From JAWWPY01 sp963822825 (GTDB lineage Bacteria; Actinomycetota; Actinomycetes; Streptosporangiales; Streptosporangiaceae), in assembly GCA_963822825.1 (NCBI GenBank), contig CAWGIW010000002.1:124001-188000 (forward strand): a stretch of 64,000 bases of DNA, in the 5' to 3' direction. Shown one piece after another: positions 36,337 through 44,885 of this stretch (the stretch's first letter is position 1; each line of letters begins with the position of its first letter). The notes beneath the pieces were generated by a model that worked only from the letters and a program-made list of their open reading frames with translations, was not told the origin of the DNA and did not search any database. A program made the position numbers and the translations under genes.

Positions 36337-36882
36337 TCAGTGACCTGCGCGGCCGTCGATTCGTTCACGTAGCAGATCGGCGTGTCCGTTGTGCCGGGCG
36401 TACTCCACGGTCATCGATGAGTAGACCCAGCGGAGGTTCATTTCGGTCTTGCGGCGCGGGTCGAGATAGACCTCATCGAGTGAGCGCCGGGAGAGTAGCT
36501 GCCGGACGACTTCGATCTCGCGGATGTATGTGGCGTAGTCGGTTTCAGCGTCGGCGCTGTCAACGTCGAACTCGGCATTAAGGTCATCGTCGCTGCAGTA
36601 CAGGTAACCGGCGTGCTGCCCGGCGAACCGGGTGCGGAACCAGTCTCGTTCGAGTTCGGCCATGTGACGGAGCAGGCCGAGCAGAGATAGCCGTGATGGT
36701 TCGATGGCGCGCAGTTTCAGCTGCCCGGTGGTCAGCCCGCCGCATTTCCATAGCAGCGTCTGCCGCTGAAGATCCAGCCATGCGCCGGCGAGCGTGCGCT
36801 CGTCACCTGTCAGGGCGCCGAGCGGGGCGATGGTGCGGGTGATCTCCGGGGTGGTCCAGGTCATCACCCGATCATCGGCCAT
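36337..36882 (-). CDS. DinB/DUF664 family protein carried inside the IS
   Basis: A 181-residue four-helix DinB-like protein. The N-terminal half follows the DUF664 pattern: TLAGAWLDLQRQTLLWKCGG, LSLLGLLRHMAELERDWFR, then YCSDDDLNAEFDVDSADAET. RWVYSSMTVEYARHNGHADLLRERIDG is near the end; the two His of this stretch and RHMAELE form the usual metal site. Family members include thiol transferases that use mycothiol or bacillithiol. The ATG at 36882 lies 22 bp after the transposase stop and the gene ends 20 bp before the left repeat, so it sits fully within the element. Whether it gives a benefit or is a captured neighbour is open. Confidence 0.87.
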   Translation of the reverse strand: MADDRVMTWTTPEITRTIAPLGALTGDERTLAGAWLDLQRQTLLWKCGGLTTGQLKLRAIEPSRLSLLGLLRHMAELERDWFRTRFAGQHAGYLYCSDDDLNAEFDVDSADAETDYATYIREIEVVRQLLSRRSLDEVYLDPRRKTEMNLRWVYSSMTVEYARHNGHADLLRERIDGRAGH

Positions 36883-36904
36883 CAAGCCACAAGACACGAA
36901 ACCG

Positions 36905-37797
36905 TTATAGCCATTCGGTGATGGCGGCGATGCGGACGGTGGCTTCGTAGCGGACGGCGAGTTTGTCGTAGCGGGTGGCGACGGCGCGGTTGCGCTTGAG
37001 CCTGCTGATGCCGCATTCGACGGCGTGCCGCTGCTTGTACAGTTCCCGGTCGAAGGCCGGCGGGCGGCCCCCGGCGCTGCCTTTGTTCTTGCGGTTGCGG
37101 ATCTGGTCGGCTTTCTCCGGGATGGTGCACCGGATCCCGCGCCGGCGCAGGTAAGCCCGGTTGGCGCGGGACCCGTAGGCCTTGTCGGCCAGCACCCGGT
37201 CCGGGCGGATGCGCGGGTGGCCGCCGCCAGGCCGGGGAACCCGGATCCGCCCCAGGATGGCCTGGAACTGCGGGCTGTCCCCGCGCTGCCCGGCGGTGAT
37301 CACGATGGCCAGCGGTTTCTGGCCCTGCTCGCAGGCCAGGTGCACCTTGCTGGTCAGCCCGCCGCGGGACCGGCCCAGGCCATGGTCATCCGGCTCGGTA
37401 TCTACCCCGCCGGGCGGCTCTGCCTGCAGGTCCCCTTTTTCCGCGCCCCGGCCGCATGCTGGTGCGCCCGCGCGACCGTGGAATCCACCGACACGTCCCA
37501 GGTGATCAGCCCGGCCGCACCGGCCCGCGCCTGCAGCACGGTCAGGATCCGTGCCCAGGTGCCGTCCCGCTGCCACCGGCGGAACAGCCCGTACACCGAC
37601 TGCCAGGGCCCGTACCGCTCCGGCACGTCCCGCCACGGCGCCCCAGTCCGGACCCGCCACCGGATCCCGTCGATGAGCTGGCGTCTTGTCCACTTCGGCG
37701 GACGCCCTGGCTTCTTGCCGCGCGGCAGCAGCGGCTCCAGCACCGCCCACTGCGCGTCACTCAGGTCCGCCCGGCCGCTGACCGGTACGGTAGGCAT
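36905..37797 (-). CDS. IS5-family transposase made by -1 frameshifting
   Basis: Two overlapping frames form one DDE transposase. The first (from ATG 37797) has the IS5 N-terminus LSDAQWAVLEPLLPRGKKPG, GAPWRDVPERYGPW and the first Asp in WDVSVDSTVARAHQHAAGARKK. The slippery run A5G4 (minus strand, 37432-37441) then permits a -1 shift into GDLQAEPPGGVDTEPDDHGL, TSKVHLACEQGQ, the second Asp in LADKAYGSRANRAYL and the Glu in ECGISRLKRNR. This split is normal for the IS427 group, so the gene is probably functional. Its start codon and GGAG ribosome site lie in one arm of a long hairpin (37793-37856). Confidence 0.9.
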
Positions 37798-37856
37798 GAG
37801 GTCTCCGGTATGCAGGTCTTCTAGGTCGATGACTCATCTACCGGAGACCTCATGCC
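37793..37856 (-). promoter_or_regulatory. 18-bp inverted repeat enclosing the transposase start codon
   Basis: GGCATGAGGTCTCCGGTA (37793-37810) and its perfect complement TACCGGAGACCTCATGCC (37839-37856) are separated by 28 bp. On the minus-strand mRNA one arm contains GGAG and the transposase ATG. A transcript covering both arms would hide the ribosome site in an 18-bp stem. That matches the logic of IS elements that block translation from read-through transcripts, and read-through is expected here because the interrupted glycosyltransferase gene points into the element. The function is inferred. Confidence 0.8.
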
Positions 37857-37915
37857 ATTCCGGGCACCGACACGCTATGTCACCAGCTTGTGACCAACCA
37901 CCTCATCTCAGACAA

Positions 37916-37931
37916 CCTTTTAAACACGCCC
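37916..37931. repeat. Right terminal inverted repeat of the IS
   Basis: CCTTTTAAACACGCCC, followed outside by TA at 37932-37933. Read on the minus strand it supplies GGG CGT GTT TAA to the interrupted glycosyltransferase. Confidence 0.88.
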
Positions 37932-39113
37932 TAAGGCCAGCCGGGTGCTCGCGGGGTCACCGGGCCAGTGCCGGGTGTACGCCTCGGTCAGCGCGCCCCG
38001 CAGCGCCTGTTCGCCGAACCGGGTGCCCAGACGGCCGCGGGCGGCCGCGGCCATCCGGGCGGCGGCGGCCGGCGAGTCGAGCAGGAAACCTATCGCCTCG
38101 GCCATCAGTTCGGGCCGCCGCGGCGGTACCAGCAGGCCGGTCTCGCCTGGGACCACCACGTCGGCAACGGCGTTGACCGCGGTCGCCACCACTGGCACCC
38201 CGCAGACCATGGCCTCCACGACCACGGTGGGCAGGCCCTCGTAGAGGCTGGGCAGCGCGAACACGTCGAAGGCGGGAAGGAGTTCCGGCACGTCAGTCCG
38301 CTCGCCGGCCAGCAGCACCGTTATGTCCGGCATCGCCCGCGCCCGCCGGGCGATGCGCTCGGCGAGTTCGCCTCCGCCGACCCATACACCGATCACGTCC
38401 CGGCGGCCGAGCCCCCGCAGCGCGGCGAGGAAATCCTCGGGCGCCTTCTGGTAGGTCAGCCGGCCGACCGAGCCGACCACCGTGGCGCCGGCGGGCAGGC
38501 CCAGCGCCAGCCGGGCCCGGTGGCGGGCCGGGCTCGCGGCAGCCGGGACCCCGGCGATGGGCAGCCCGGCCGCCGCCTCATCCGCTCCGTCCACGACCAC
38601 GCCGATCGTGCGTATCCTGTCCGGCGCGATCAGCTCGCGGCGTACCGCCTCCACGGCCACGCCGGTACCGACGCATAGGGCCAGGTCGGTGATCTGGCCG
38701 AGCCGGCGTTCGATCGCCACATAGCCGCGGCGCCGCGGCGGCCGCTGGAACTCGTGGAACGGGAAACCGTGGTACGTGTGCACGATCCTCGGTATCCCGG
38801 CGCGGCGCGCGGCCAGGCGTCCCACCGCGCCCGCCTTGGCGGTGTGCGTGTGCACCACGTCGAACCGCGACTCGCGGAAGATCACGCCAAGCCGGCGCAG
38901 AGCCCGAAGGTCGTGGCGAGGATCGATCGGCGCTCGCAGCGTGGGTTCGATCACGACCTCGAGGCCGGCCTGGGCGGCCTCGTCGAGCAGCCTGCCACCA
39001 CTGCCGGTGATGATCGTCATCTGGAAGGCGGCGGAGTTCATGGCCCGGGCGCCGCGCAAGGCATGCACGCCCGCGCCACCCTCCAGCCGGGTGATAACCG
39101 TGGCGATCCGCAT
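37920..39113 (-). CDS. Glycosyltransferase family 4, C-terminus replaced by IS sequence
   Basis: A 397-residue cytosolic GT-B retaining glycosyltransferase. The N-domain has VHTHTAKAGAVGRLAARRAG and the C-domain VGSVGRLTYQKAPEDFLAAL, VWVGGGELAERI, FALPSLYEGLPTVVVEAMVC and GVPVVATAVNAVADVV, including the GxGE/E7E nucleotide-sugar region. The last codons GGG CGT GTT TAA come from the IS right repeat. Without the IS and one TA, the gene would read on for about 15 residues (APLPSPAASLGRLWGF) to a stop at 36247-36249. The catalytic core is intact, so activity is likely kept. The start overlaps the upstream regulator gene by 76 bp. Confidence 0.9.
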   Translation of the reverse strand: MRIATVITRLEGGAGVHALRGARAMNSAAFQMTIITGSGGRLLDEAAQAGLEVVIEPTLRAPIDPRHDLRALRRLGVIFRESRFDVVHTHTAKAGAVGRLAARRAGIPRIVHTYHGFPFHEFQRPPRRRGYVAIERRLGQITDLALCVGTGVAVEAVRRELIAPDRIRTIGVVVDGADEAAAGLPIAGVPAAASPARHRARLALGLPAGATVVGSVGRLTYQKAPEDFLAALRGLGRRDVIGVWVGGGELAERIARRARAMPDITVLLAGERTDVPELLPAFDVFALPSLYEGLPTVVVEAMVCGVPVVATAVNAVADVVVPGETGLLVPPRRPELMAEAIGFLLDSPAAAARMAAAARGRLGTRFGEQALRGALTEAYTRHWPGDPASTRLALGRV

Positions 39114-39874
39114 TGCCTCGCTGGCTCCCCGGGCTTACCTGGCGTGCGGCGCAATAAGCTGACGCGCTCCGGCGGTCTCAGGCCAGCGGCCCGGGCCACC
39201 CGGACGGCTTCGAGCCGGCTGTGCACGTCCAGCTTGGCAAAGATGTTGCGGGTGTGGGTACGCACGGTATCGGTAGATATCAGCAGGTCCTGGGCTATCT
39301 GCCCGCCCCGCTTGCCATCCATCATACTCAGCAGGACGTCCCGCTCACGCGGGCTCAGCACGTCAAGCAGATCTTCGTGCTCCTTGGCGCGGCTGACGTC
39401 AGCACGCAGTTCGCGGAGTATCTCGCCGAGCATGTCGGGCGGGAACCAGGAATGCCCCTGGCACACGCCGCGCAGCACGGTCTCCAGCTCGGCCGCGCCC
39501 TGCTCCTTGGCCACCCAGGCCGCGACTCCGGCCCTGGCCGCTTCGACCGCGTGCCCGATATTGTGGTCGGAGCTGAGCACCACCACGCGCGCTTCGGGCC
39601 GCGCGGCGACCAGCGCCCGGAGTACTTCCCCGGCGGCTGGGCCCAGCGGCTCAACCTCGATCGTGATGACATCGGGCCGCAGGCCACGGACGATGTCGAG
39701 AAGATTCGGATCGGCCGTGGTGCACCTCCCGGCCACCCAGAGGTCCATGGCCGTCGAGAGGCGCGAGGCAAGCGCCTCGGTGACCATCAGGTGATCATCG
39801 ACCAACAGCAGCCGGACGGGGTTCATAGGTTCACTCTGCACCGTCGGCATGACGGCGTCCTCATCCAGATGCAT
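39038..39874 (-). CDS. LuxR-type response regulator with Glu at the phospho-acceptor site
   Basis: A regulator of about 278 residues. The receiver domain has LLLVDDHLMV, VVVLSSDHN and the Lys in AWVAKEQG. Where the phospho-acceptor Asp is expected the sequence reads PDVITIEVEPLGPAAG, a Glu. That mimics phospho-Asp in other regulators, so it may act without a kinase. The LuxR HTH is at LSPRERDVLLSMMDGKRGGQ and ISTDTVRTHTRNIFAKLDVH. The ATG at 39874 follows GGGAG; ATG at 39850 and 39826 are alternatives. It lies inside the glycan operon between two glycosyltransferases, overlapping both, and is an attractive local regulator. The C-terminal tail after LLRRTPGKPGEP is unstructured. Confidence 0.87.
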   Translation of the reverse strand: MHLDEDAVMPTVQSEPMNPVRLLLVDDHLMVTEALASRLSTAMDLWVAGRCTTADPNLLDIVRGLRPDVITIEVEPLGPAAGEVLRALVAARPEARVVVLSSDHNIGHAVEAARAGVAAWVAKEQGAAELETVLRGVCQGHSWFPPDMLGEILRELRADVSRAKEHEDLLDVLSPRERDVLLSMMDGKRGGQIAQDLLISTDTVRTHTRNIFAKLDVHSRLEAVRVARAAGLRPPERVSLLRRTPGKPGEPARQCGSPRLSPGWRVARACMPCAAPGP

Positions 39875-41507
39875 GACAACCGTCTCCCATAAATACCGCG
39901 CAAGTCGCGCCGACACCATTCAGCTGAACAGAGCTAGCGCTGGCCGCCGGCCGCGCCACGGAGAGCGTGCGCCGTTCGGCACGGTCGGCACGCCCGCTAG
40001 CTGCGGCTACGTGACCGCTGCCCTGGATGCTACGGGCCGGGCTCTTCCACCGCCCGTTGGACCGCGACAGCCACGCCATAGGAATCGCATAGATGCCGAT
40101 GGCCGCGTCCACCAGCCGCAGGACCGGGAAGAACGGACCGCACAGCAACAGCCGGGGCCGCCGTTCGAGCAGCGCGACCACGCAGGTCAGGGCGTAGTCG
40201 GGGACCACGATGCCGAAGAACACCGTGGACAGCTGCACATGGGTGGTCACGGCCGTGTATACCGGCGCGAACCACGGCCAGTACTGTGCGCCGCCTAGCA
40301 GCTCCGGGACACCGAACACCAGCAACAGCAACGGCAGCAGCAGGAACATGAGGCTGGAGACCACCATCTCGAAGAGCAGCAGCGCGACCATGGCGGTGAA
40401 CAGGTTCGCCCGCGGCGGGTGGCGCCGTACCGTCTGCCAGAGCCCGAGCGCCCACCGCTTGGTCTGCCGGATGTAGTCGTGCAGATTGTCCGGGTCCTGG
40501 GTGACCGCGACCGCCGAGAGGGTGAACCCGACCTTGCCCAGTTGCTTCTGGTAGACCTCGAAGGTCATGTTGTAGTCCTCGATCGCCAGGCCCGGCGGGT
40601 TCATGTCGATGCGCGGAAACACCTCGGTGCGGTAGATGCTGGCGAAGCCGGGAACGATGGGGGTCGCGTTGAAGCGCCGTGACGTCTGCCCGTACTTGAG
40701 CACCCGCTGGCCGATCGCGTAGATCCGCTGACGATGGCCCACCAGCAGGTTGCCCATTGCCGTCAGCCTGCGGTCAGTGTCGGTCCTGACGCAGCCCGCC
40801 ACCGCGACCACATCAGGCCTATCGAACATGGGCAGCGCCGCGTCGAAGTAGCCCGGCTGCACGCGGGTGTCCGCATCCAGCAGCATGATCGCGCGGAACC
40901 GGTCGAGCAGCCCGAACCGCTGGATCGCCTCCTGCAGCGCGCCCGCCTTGCCCAGGTTCTCCTTCGTCTCGATCACGTTCGCCCCGGTGCGCCGCGCGAC
41001 CTCGACCGTCCGGTCGGTCGAACCATCGGAGACCACGTACAGGCTCGACAACGGCACCAGGTCCATGATGGCGGCCAGGGTCTGGTCAATGACCAGTTCC
41101 TCATTGTGCGCCGCGATGAGGACCGCCACTTCCGGCACGGCCATCGTTTCTGGCCGGCCCGCGAGCTCGCCGGGGGCATCGACCGGGTTCCCGTTGTCCG
41201 CGGCCAGCCGGGGCGCGGGCAGAGCCGGGCGCACTCGCCAGGCGGCGGCCTGGGCCAGAGCCGGAGCGGGCCGGGTTAGCAGCCCGGAGAGCGCCGACAT
41301 CCCCCACGCGCCTGGTCCGCGGCTCTGGGACATGGCGGATCCGGGCGGCACGGCCCAGGGCGCCGGGAGGGTGGCGGGCCGCTGGCTGGCTCTCACGCCG
41401 CGCACCTTCCGGATGAGCGCCGCCAGCTGGCGGCAGAGGCCGATGAACCCCCAGATAACGAAGTTGGCGCCAAAGATCAGAACGGCCAGCAGCCACCAGG
41501 GAATCAT
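39861..41507 (-). CDS. Membrane glycosyltransferase family 2 (processive type)
   Basis: A 548-residue GT-A enzyme. An N-terminal membrane helix (LLAVLIFGANFVIWGFIGLC) and an about 100-residue linker precede the catalytic domain: VAVLIAAHNEE, DGSTDRT, the DxD in LLDADTRVQPG, the acid ED in GLAIEDYNMTFEVY and QTKRW. These match cellulose/hyaluronan-type synthases. Four or so C-terminal helices follow (FTAMVALLLFEMVVSSLMFL and others), which could form a polymer channel. The ATG overlaps the GH18 stop. It may be the polymerising enzyme of the locus, which otherwise lacks Wzy. Confidence 0.9.
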   Translation of the reverse strand: MIPWWLLAVLIFGANFVIWGFIGLCRQLAALIRKVRGVRASQRPATLPAPWAVPPGSAMSQSRGPGAWGMSALSGLLTRPAPALAQAAAWRVRPALPAPRLAADNGNPVDAPGELAGRPETMAVPEVAVLIAAHNEELVIDQTLAAIMDLVPLSSLYVVSDGSTDRTVEVARRTGANVIETKENLGKAGALQEAIQRFGLLDRFRAIMLLDADTRVQPGYFDAALPMFDRPDVVAVAGCVRTDTDRRLTAMGNLLVGHRQRIYAIGQRVLKYGQTSRRFNATPIVPGFASIYRTEVFPRIDMNPPGLAIEDYNMTFEVYQKQLGKVGFTLSAVAVTQDPDNLHDYIRQTKRWALGLWQTVRRHPPRANLFTAMVALLLFEMVVSSLMFLLLPLLLLVFGVPELLGGAQYWPWFAPVYTAVTTHVQLSTVFFGIVVPDYALTCVVALLERRPRLLLCGPFFPVLRLVDAAIGIYAIPMAWLSRSNGRWKSPARSIQGSGHVAAASGRADRAERRTLSVARPAASASSVQLNGVGATCAVFMGDGCHASG

Positions 41508-42649
41508 TGGACGGCCTGTGAGGTGCTGAGGGCGTGCGGCCCTGATGTCGGCAGGACGTGGCGCAGCGCGCTCCAGGTCCCGGTGTCCTCGGCGCCGTAC
41601 ATCCACAGGTACACGCCGGCGATGCCGGCCCGCTGGGCCAGGCTGAACTTCGCCTTGGAGCTGCTGGAGTTCTCGAACCACACGGTGTGCGGGTGGCCGG
41701 AGCCATCCGTGTAGCTGAACCAGGGCGCCTGGGCGACGGTGTCGTAGTGCACGGTGGCGTGGTACTTGCTGGCCAGCCGGGTCGCCTGCAGCCAGCTCAG
41801 CCCGGTGCCGTGGCCGCCGGACCAGTCGTATCCGTAGAGCGGCACGCCGAGAACGATCTTGGCGGCGGGTATCTGGGTCTTGGCGTAGCGCAGCACGGCG
41901 CTGATCCAGCTGACCGGGGCGACCGGGCCGGGCGGCGAGCTGGCCCAGTGAAAGTCGTAGGCCATCAGGCGCACCTGATCGACGACACGGCCGATCGCCG
42001 CGTAATCCTGCGCGACGTTGCGCGGAGCGTATCCGGCGTTCGTGGTCTTGGCGAACAGTGCCACCGAGAGGATCTTGTTCCTCGCGTGCAGAGCCGACGC
42101 CAGGCGGGTCACGAACAGCGTGAACGCCTGCCGGTCGGTCGCGTGCAGGTTCTCGTAATCGATGTCGATCCCGGCGTAGTTGTGGGAGACCACCAGCGCG
42201 ACGATCGCCGCCACGTGCTGGTCCCGCAGCGTGGGACTGTTCAGCATCCGCGCCACGGGCTGATATGACCAGATGCCCGCGGTGATGTTCGCGATAGTGG
42301 GCACGATGCGCAGGCCCTTGGCGCGCAACTGGCTCAGGTCCCGGGCCACCGCGGCGGTCTGGCCCGGCTCATACTGGGTGTCGATCTGGCCGTCGCCGGC
42401 CAGCCCGTACATCCACGGCGAGGCTTCGTCGAAGTCACTCCGGTTCGCCATCACCACGGACGTGCTGAACCCGATGTTCCAGAAGGGCATCGAGGCCACC
42501 ACGAGCGTGCGGCGGGCGGCCACCCCACCGGTTGCCCGCGCGGCGATCATCACCGCGGCGACCACCACGACCACAGCGACCGCGGCGGCCAGCCCGGCCA
42601 CCGGCCGCAGGCGCCTGGACGGTGGGTGCACATGGGAGCCAGCCTCCAT
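41504..42649 (-). CDS. Membrane-anchored GH18 family protein
   Basis: A 381-residue glycosidase-like protein. A basic N-terminus and one helix (AGLAAAVAVVVVVAAVMIAA) anchor a GH18 TIM barrel whose catalytic motif is intact: YAGIDIDYENL, with the acid Glu at the end of DxDxE. QVRLMAYDFHW and VLGVPLYGYDW follow. It resembles the YaaH/SleL group, which cuts N-acetylglucosamine-containing glycans. The ATG at 42649 was chosen because it precedes the anchor; the much longer ORF is non-coding in character. It overlaps the GT2 start, so synthesis and trimming enzymes are co-translated. Confidence 0.88.
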   Translation of the reverse strand: MEAGSHVHPPSRRLRPVAGLAAAVAVVVVVAAVMIAARATGGVAARRTLVVASMPFWNIGFSTSVVMANRSDFDEASPWMYGLAGDGQIDTQYEPGQTAAVARDLSQLRAKGLRIVPTIANITAGIWSYQPVARMLNSPTLRDQHVAAIVALVVSHNYAGIDIDYENLHATDRQAFTLFVTRLASALHARNKILSVALFAKTTNAGYAPRNVAQDYAAIGRVVDQVRLMAYDFHWASSPPGPVAPVSWISAVLRYAKTQIPAAKIVLGVPLYGYDWSGGHGTGLSWLQATRLASKYHATVHYDTVAQAPWFSYTDGSGHPHTVWFENSSSSKAKFSLAQRAGIAGVYLWMYGAEDTGTWSALRHVLPTSGPHALSTSQAVQ

Positions 42650-42687
42650 GGCCGACCCGGGCGGCGGTCCGGCACGCCGCCGGCTCG

Positions 42688-43677
42688 TTACGATGCGGAC
42701 ACCGCGGCCACCGGGCGCTGCGCGGCCTGGTCCTGGATGACGTCGTGGATGATGGTGTCGAGGGTCCGGACGGGATGGAAGCCGGTCAGAGTCCGGGCGA
42801 ACGTGCAGTCCGGGACGCGGCGCTGCATGTCCTCGTAGCCCGGGCCGTACGCGTCCAGGTAAGAGCTGCGGGTAATGCGTGAGGGTGAATCGGTCGCGGC
42901 GATGACTTTCCGGGCGAGGGTCTCGATATCGACCTGCTCGGTCGAGCCGAGGTTGACGGCTTGGCCATAGGCCGCAGGCGTCCAGGCCAGCTTGACCAGG
43001 GCCGGGACGACGTCGTGAACGTGGCAGAAACAGCGGATCTGCTGGCCGGTGCCGTACACGGTCAGGGGTTCGCCGCTGAGTGCCTGGCGGGTGAACCGGG
43101 GAATGACCATGCCGTAGCGGCCGGACTGGCGGGGGCCGACGGTGTTGAAGAGGCGGACGATGACGGCCCGGAGGCCTTCTTCGCGGGCGGTGGCCTCGAT
43201 GAGGCTCTCGTCGATGGCCTTCGCCTCGGCGTAGCTCCATCGTGACTTGAGGGGCGAGCCCAGAATCCGGTCGTCGTCCTCGCGCAGCCCGATTTTTGTG
43301 TTCTTGCCGTATATCTCGCTGGTGGACGCGGCGACCAGGACAGCGTCATGGTCGAGGGCGGCCTGCACGACGTGCTCGGTGCCGTGGATGTTGGTCCGTA
43401 TGCTGTTCAGCGTGCTGTCGCGGATCACGAAGGCCCCGACGGCGGCAGCGAGGTGGAACACCACGTCGGCCCCGGCGGTCAGCTCGCTGACCAGGCCGGC
43501 GTCCAGGATGTTGCCCTCGGTGAACCGGAACGAGGGGTGGTCGCTGACGGCGGCGAGGTTGCTGCGGCGGCCGGTGGACAGGTCATCGAGACCGGTGACC
43601 TGATGGCCGTCGGCCAGCAGGCTGTCGACCAGGTGGCCGCCGATAAAGCCGGCCGCGCCGGTCACGAAATACCTCAT
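42688..43677 (-). CDS. NAD-dependent epimerase/dehydratase (extended SDR)
   Basis: A 330-residue nucleotide-sugar enzyme. The NAD motif is TGAAGFIGGHLVDSLL, with the second binding turn GLDDLSTGR. The active site has Ser/Thr in AASTSEIYG and the Tyr-Lys pair in SYAEAKAIDE. RLFNTVGPRQSGRYGMVIPR is the UDP-sugar-contacting region. It looks like a UDP-glucose/glucuronate 4-epimerase or decarboxylase relative. It starts inside the stop of the glycosyltransferase gene before it. The likely role is making the second activated sugar for the glycan. Confidence 0.9.
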   Translation of the reverse strand: MRYFVTGAAGFIGGHLVDSLLADGHQVTGLDDLSTGRRSNLAAVSDHPSFRFTEGNILDAGLVSELTAGADVVFHLAAAVGAFVIRDSTLNSIRTNIHGTEHVVQAALDHDAVLVAASTSEIYGKNTKIGLREDDDRILGSPLKSRWSYAEAKAIDESLIEATAREEGLRAVIVRLFNTVGPRQSGRYGMVIPRFTRQALSGEPLTVYGTGQQIRCFCHVHDVVPALVKLAWTPAAYGQAVNLGSTEQVDIETLARKVIAATDSPSRITRSSYLDAYGPGYEDMQRRVPDCTFARTLTGFHPVRTLDTIIHDVIQDQAAQRPVAAVSAS

Positions 43678-44885
43678 CGCTGTGCTCCCGTCATGCCCGC
43701 GGGCTGCCCCGCTGGCGTGGGTGCCGCGGCCGGCATGAACTGCCCCGCGGTCGTAGGTATGCGGCGGGCCAGGCGGGCGGCGCGGCGGCGCGCGCCGCGC
43801 GTGGTCGCGAGCTGCTCGTACATGGTGTCGATACGGTCGGTGACCGCGACGATGCCGTACTCCCGCTGCACCGCCGGCTCGGGGACCCGAGGCTGGGTGC
43901 CCATCGTCACCTCCGCTTCCAGGGCGGCGCGGATCCCGGCCACATCGGAGGAGACCTGGGTGGCGCGGGCCACCTGCAGACCGTCCAGCGCCGGGCACGT
44001 CGTGTAGGCCACCGGCAGCCCGTTGGCCAGGGCCTCGAGCACCGACAGCCCGAACGTCTCCTGGGCCGAGGACGCCACGAACAGGTCGAAAGCGGACAGC
44101 ACTCCGGACACGTCATGCCGTTCCCCGGCGAACACCACGTGATCTGTCACCCCGTGCTCGGCGGCGGCCTGCTTCAGGTGTTCCCCTTCTTCGCCCTTGC
44201 CGACGATCACGAGCCGGACCCCGCCCGCCTTCAGCAGGGGTGCCGCGGCCGCGATTACGAGATCGAACTGCTTGTTGGGATCCAGGCGGCCGAGGACACC
44301 GATCACGTACTGGCCAGGACTCACGCCGAACTCGGCCCGAACCCGGTCGCGCGCCGCGCTGTCGAACGCCACCCGGTCCAGGTTGACCCCGTTCGGGATC
44401 ACCGTCACCTTCGCCGCGGGCACCCCCCAGCCGGTCATCCGGGCGCGGACGATCTCCGACACCGCCACTGTCATCTGCGAGAACCGGCCCGTCGCCAGGT
44501 ACAGGGCACGAACGCCGGCCGTCATGGGCCGCCGCTCCAGGTGTGTCTCACCGATCGAGTGCTCGGTGGACACCACAACCGGCGTGCCCGCCAGCCACGC
44601 CGCCGGCCGGCCATACACCTGCGACCGGTACAGGTGCGCGTGCACCACGTCGTAGCCACCGTCACGGATCAGCGTCCGCAGCCGCCACAACACCGCGACC
44701 TGCGTATTGCGGGTCATCCCGACATCGCGCACCCGGATCCCGTCCGAGCCGATCATCTCGGCCACCGGGCCCGGGTTATACAGCGTCACCACGTCGGCGT
44801 CGTGCCGCGAGTGCTGCAACACCGACCGCAGCTGCAACTCAGCCCCGCCCACGCCCAGACCAGTAATCAGATGCAAAACCTTCAT
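43674..44885 (-). CDS. Glycosyltransferase family 4
   Basis: A 403-residue GT-B transferase with ITGLGVGGAELQLRSVL, VVHAHLYRSQVYGR, VIPNGVNLDRV, IGVLGRLDPNKQFDLVI, VIVGKGEEGEHLKQAA and FDLFVASSAQETFGLSVLEA. The start ATG at 44885 has GGAGG about 7 bp upstream and overlaps the stop of the sugar transferase gene (ATGA). It probably adds the second sugar after the priming enzyme encoded just before it. The Ala/Pro-rich C-terminus (about 30 residues) is not part of the domain. Confidence 0.92.
   Translation of the reverse strand: MKVLHLITGLGVGGAELQLRSVLQHSRHDADVVTLYNPGPVAEMIGSDGIRVRDVGMTRNTQVAVLWRLRTLIRDGGYDVVHAHLYRSQVYGRPAAWLAGTPVVVSTEHSIGETHLERRPMTAGVRALYLATGRFSQMTVAVSEIVRARMTGWGVPAAKVTVIPNGVNLDRVAFDSAARDRVRAEFGVSPGQYVIGVLGRLDPNKQFDLVIAAAAPLLKAGGVRLVIVGKGEEGEHLKQAAAEHGVTDHVVFAGERHDVSGVLSAFDLFVASSAQETFGLSVLEALANGLPVAYTTCPALDGLQVARATQVSSDVAGIRAALEAEVTMGTQPRVPEPAVQREYGIVAVTDRIDTMYEQLATTRGARRRAARLARRIPTTAGQFMPAAAPTPAGQPAGMTGAQR

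Larger units (their letters stand above)
36300..37931 (-). mobile_element. IS5-family (IS427-like) insertion sequence with a passenger gene
   Basis: The ends are the inverted repeats GGGCGTGTTTAAGAAGG (36300-36316) and CCTTTTAAACACGCCC (37916-37931), identical except for one extra base. TA flanks both sides (36298-36299 and 37932-37933), fitting a 2-bp target duplication. Inside, on the minus strand, lie a two-frame IS5-type transposase and, between it and the left repeat, a DinB-family gene with no transposition role. Length is 1632 bp against roughly 0.85-0.9 kb for a usual IS427-group member. The right repeat supplies the last codons and stop of a glycosyltransferase gene, so the element inserted into that gene. 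Confidence 0.88.
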
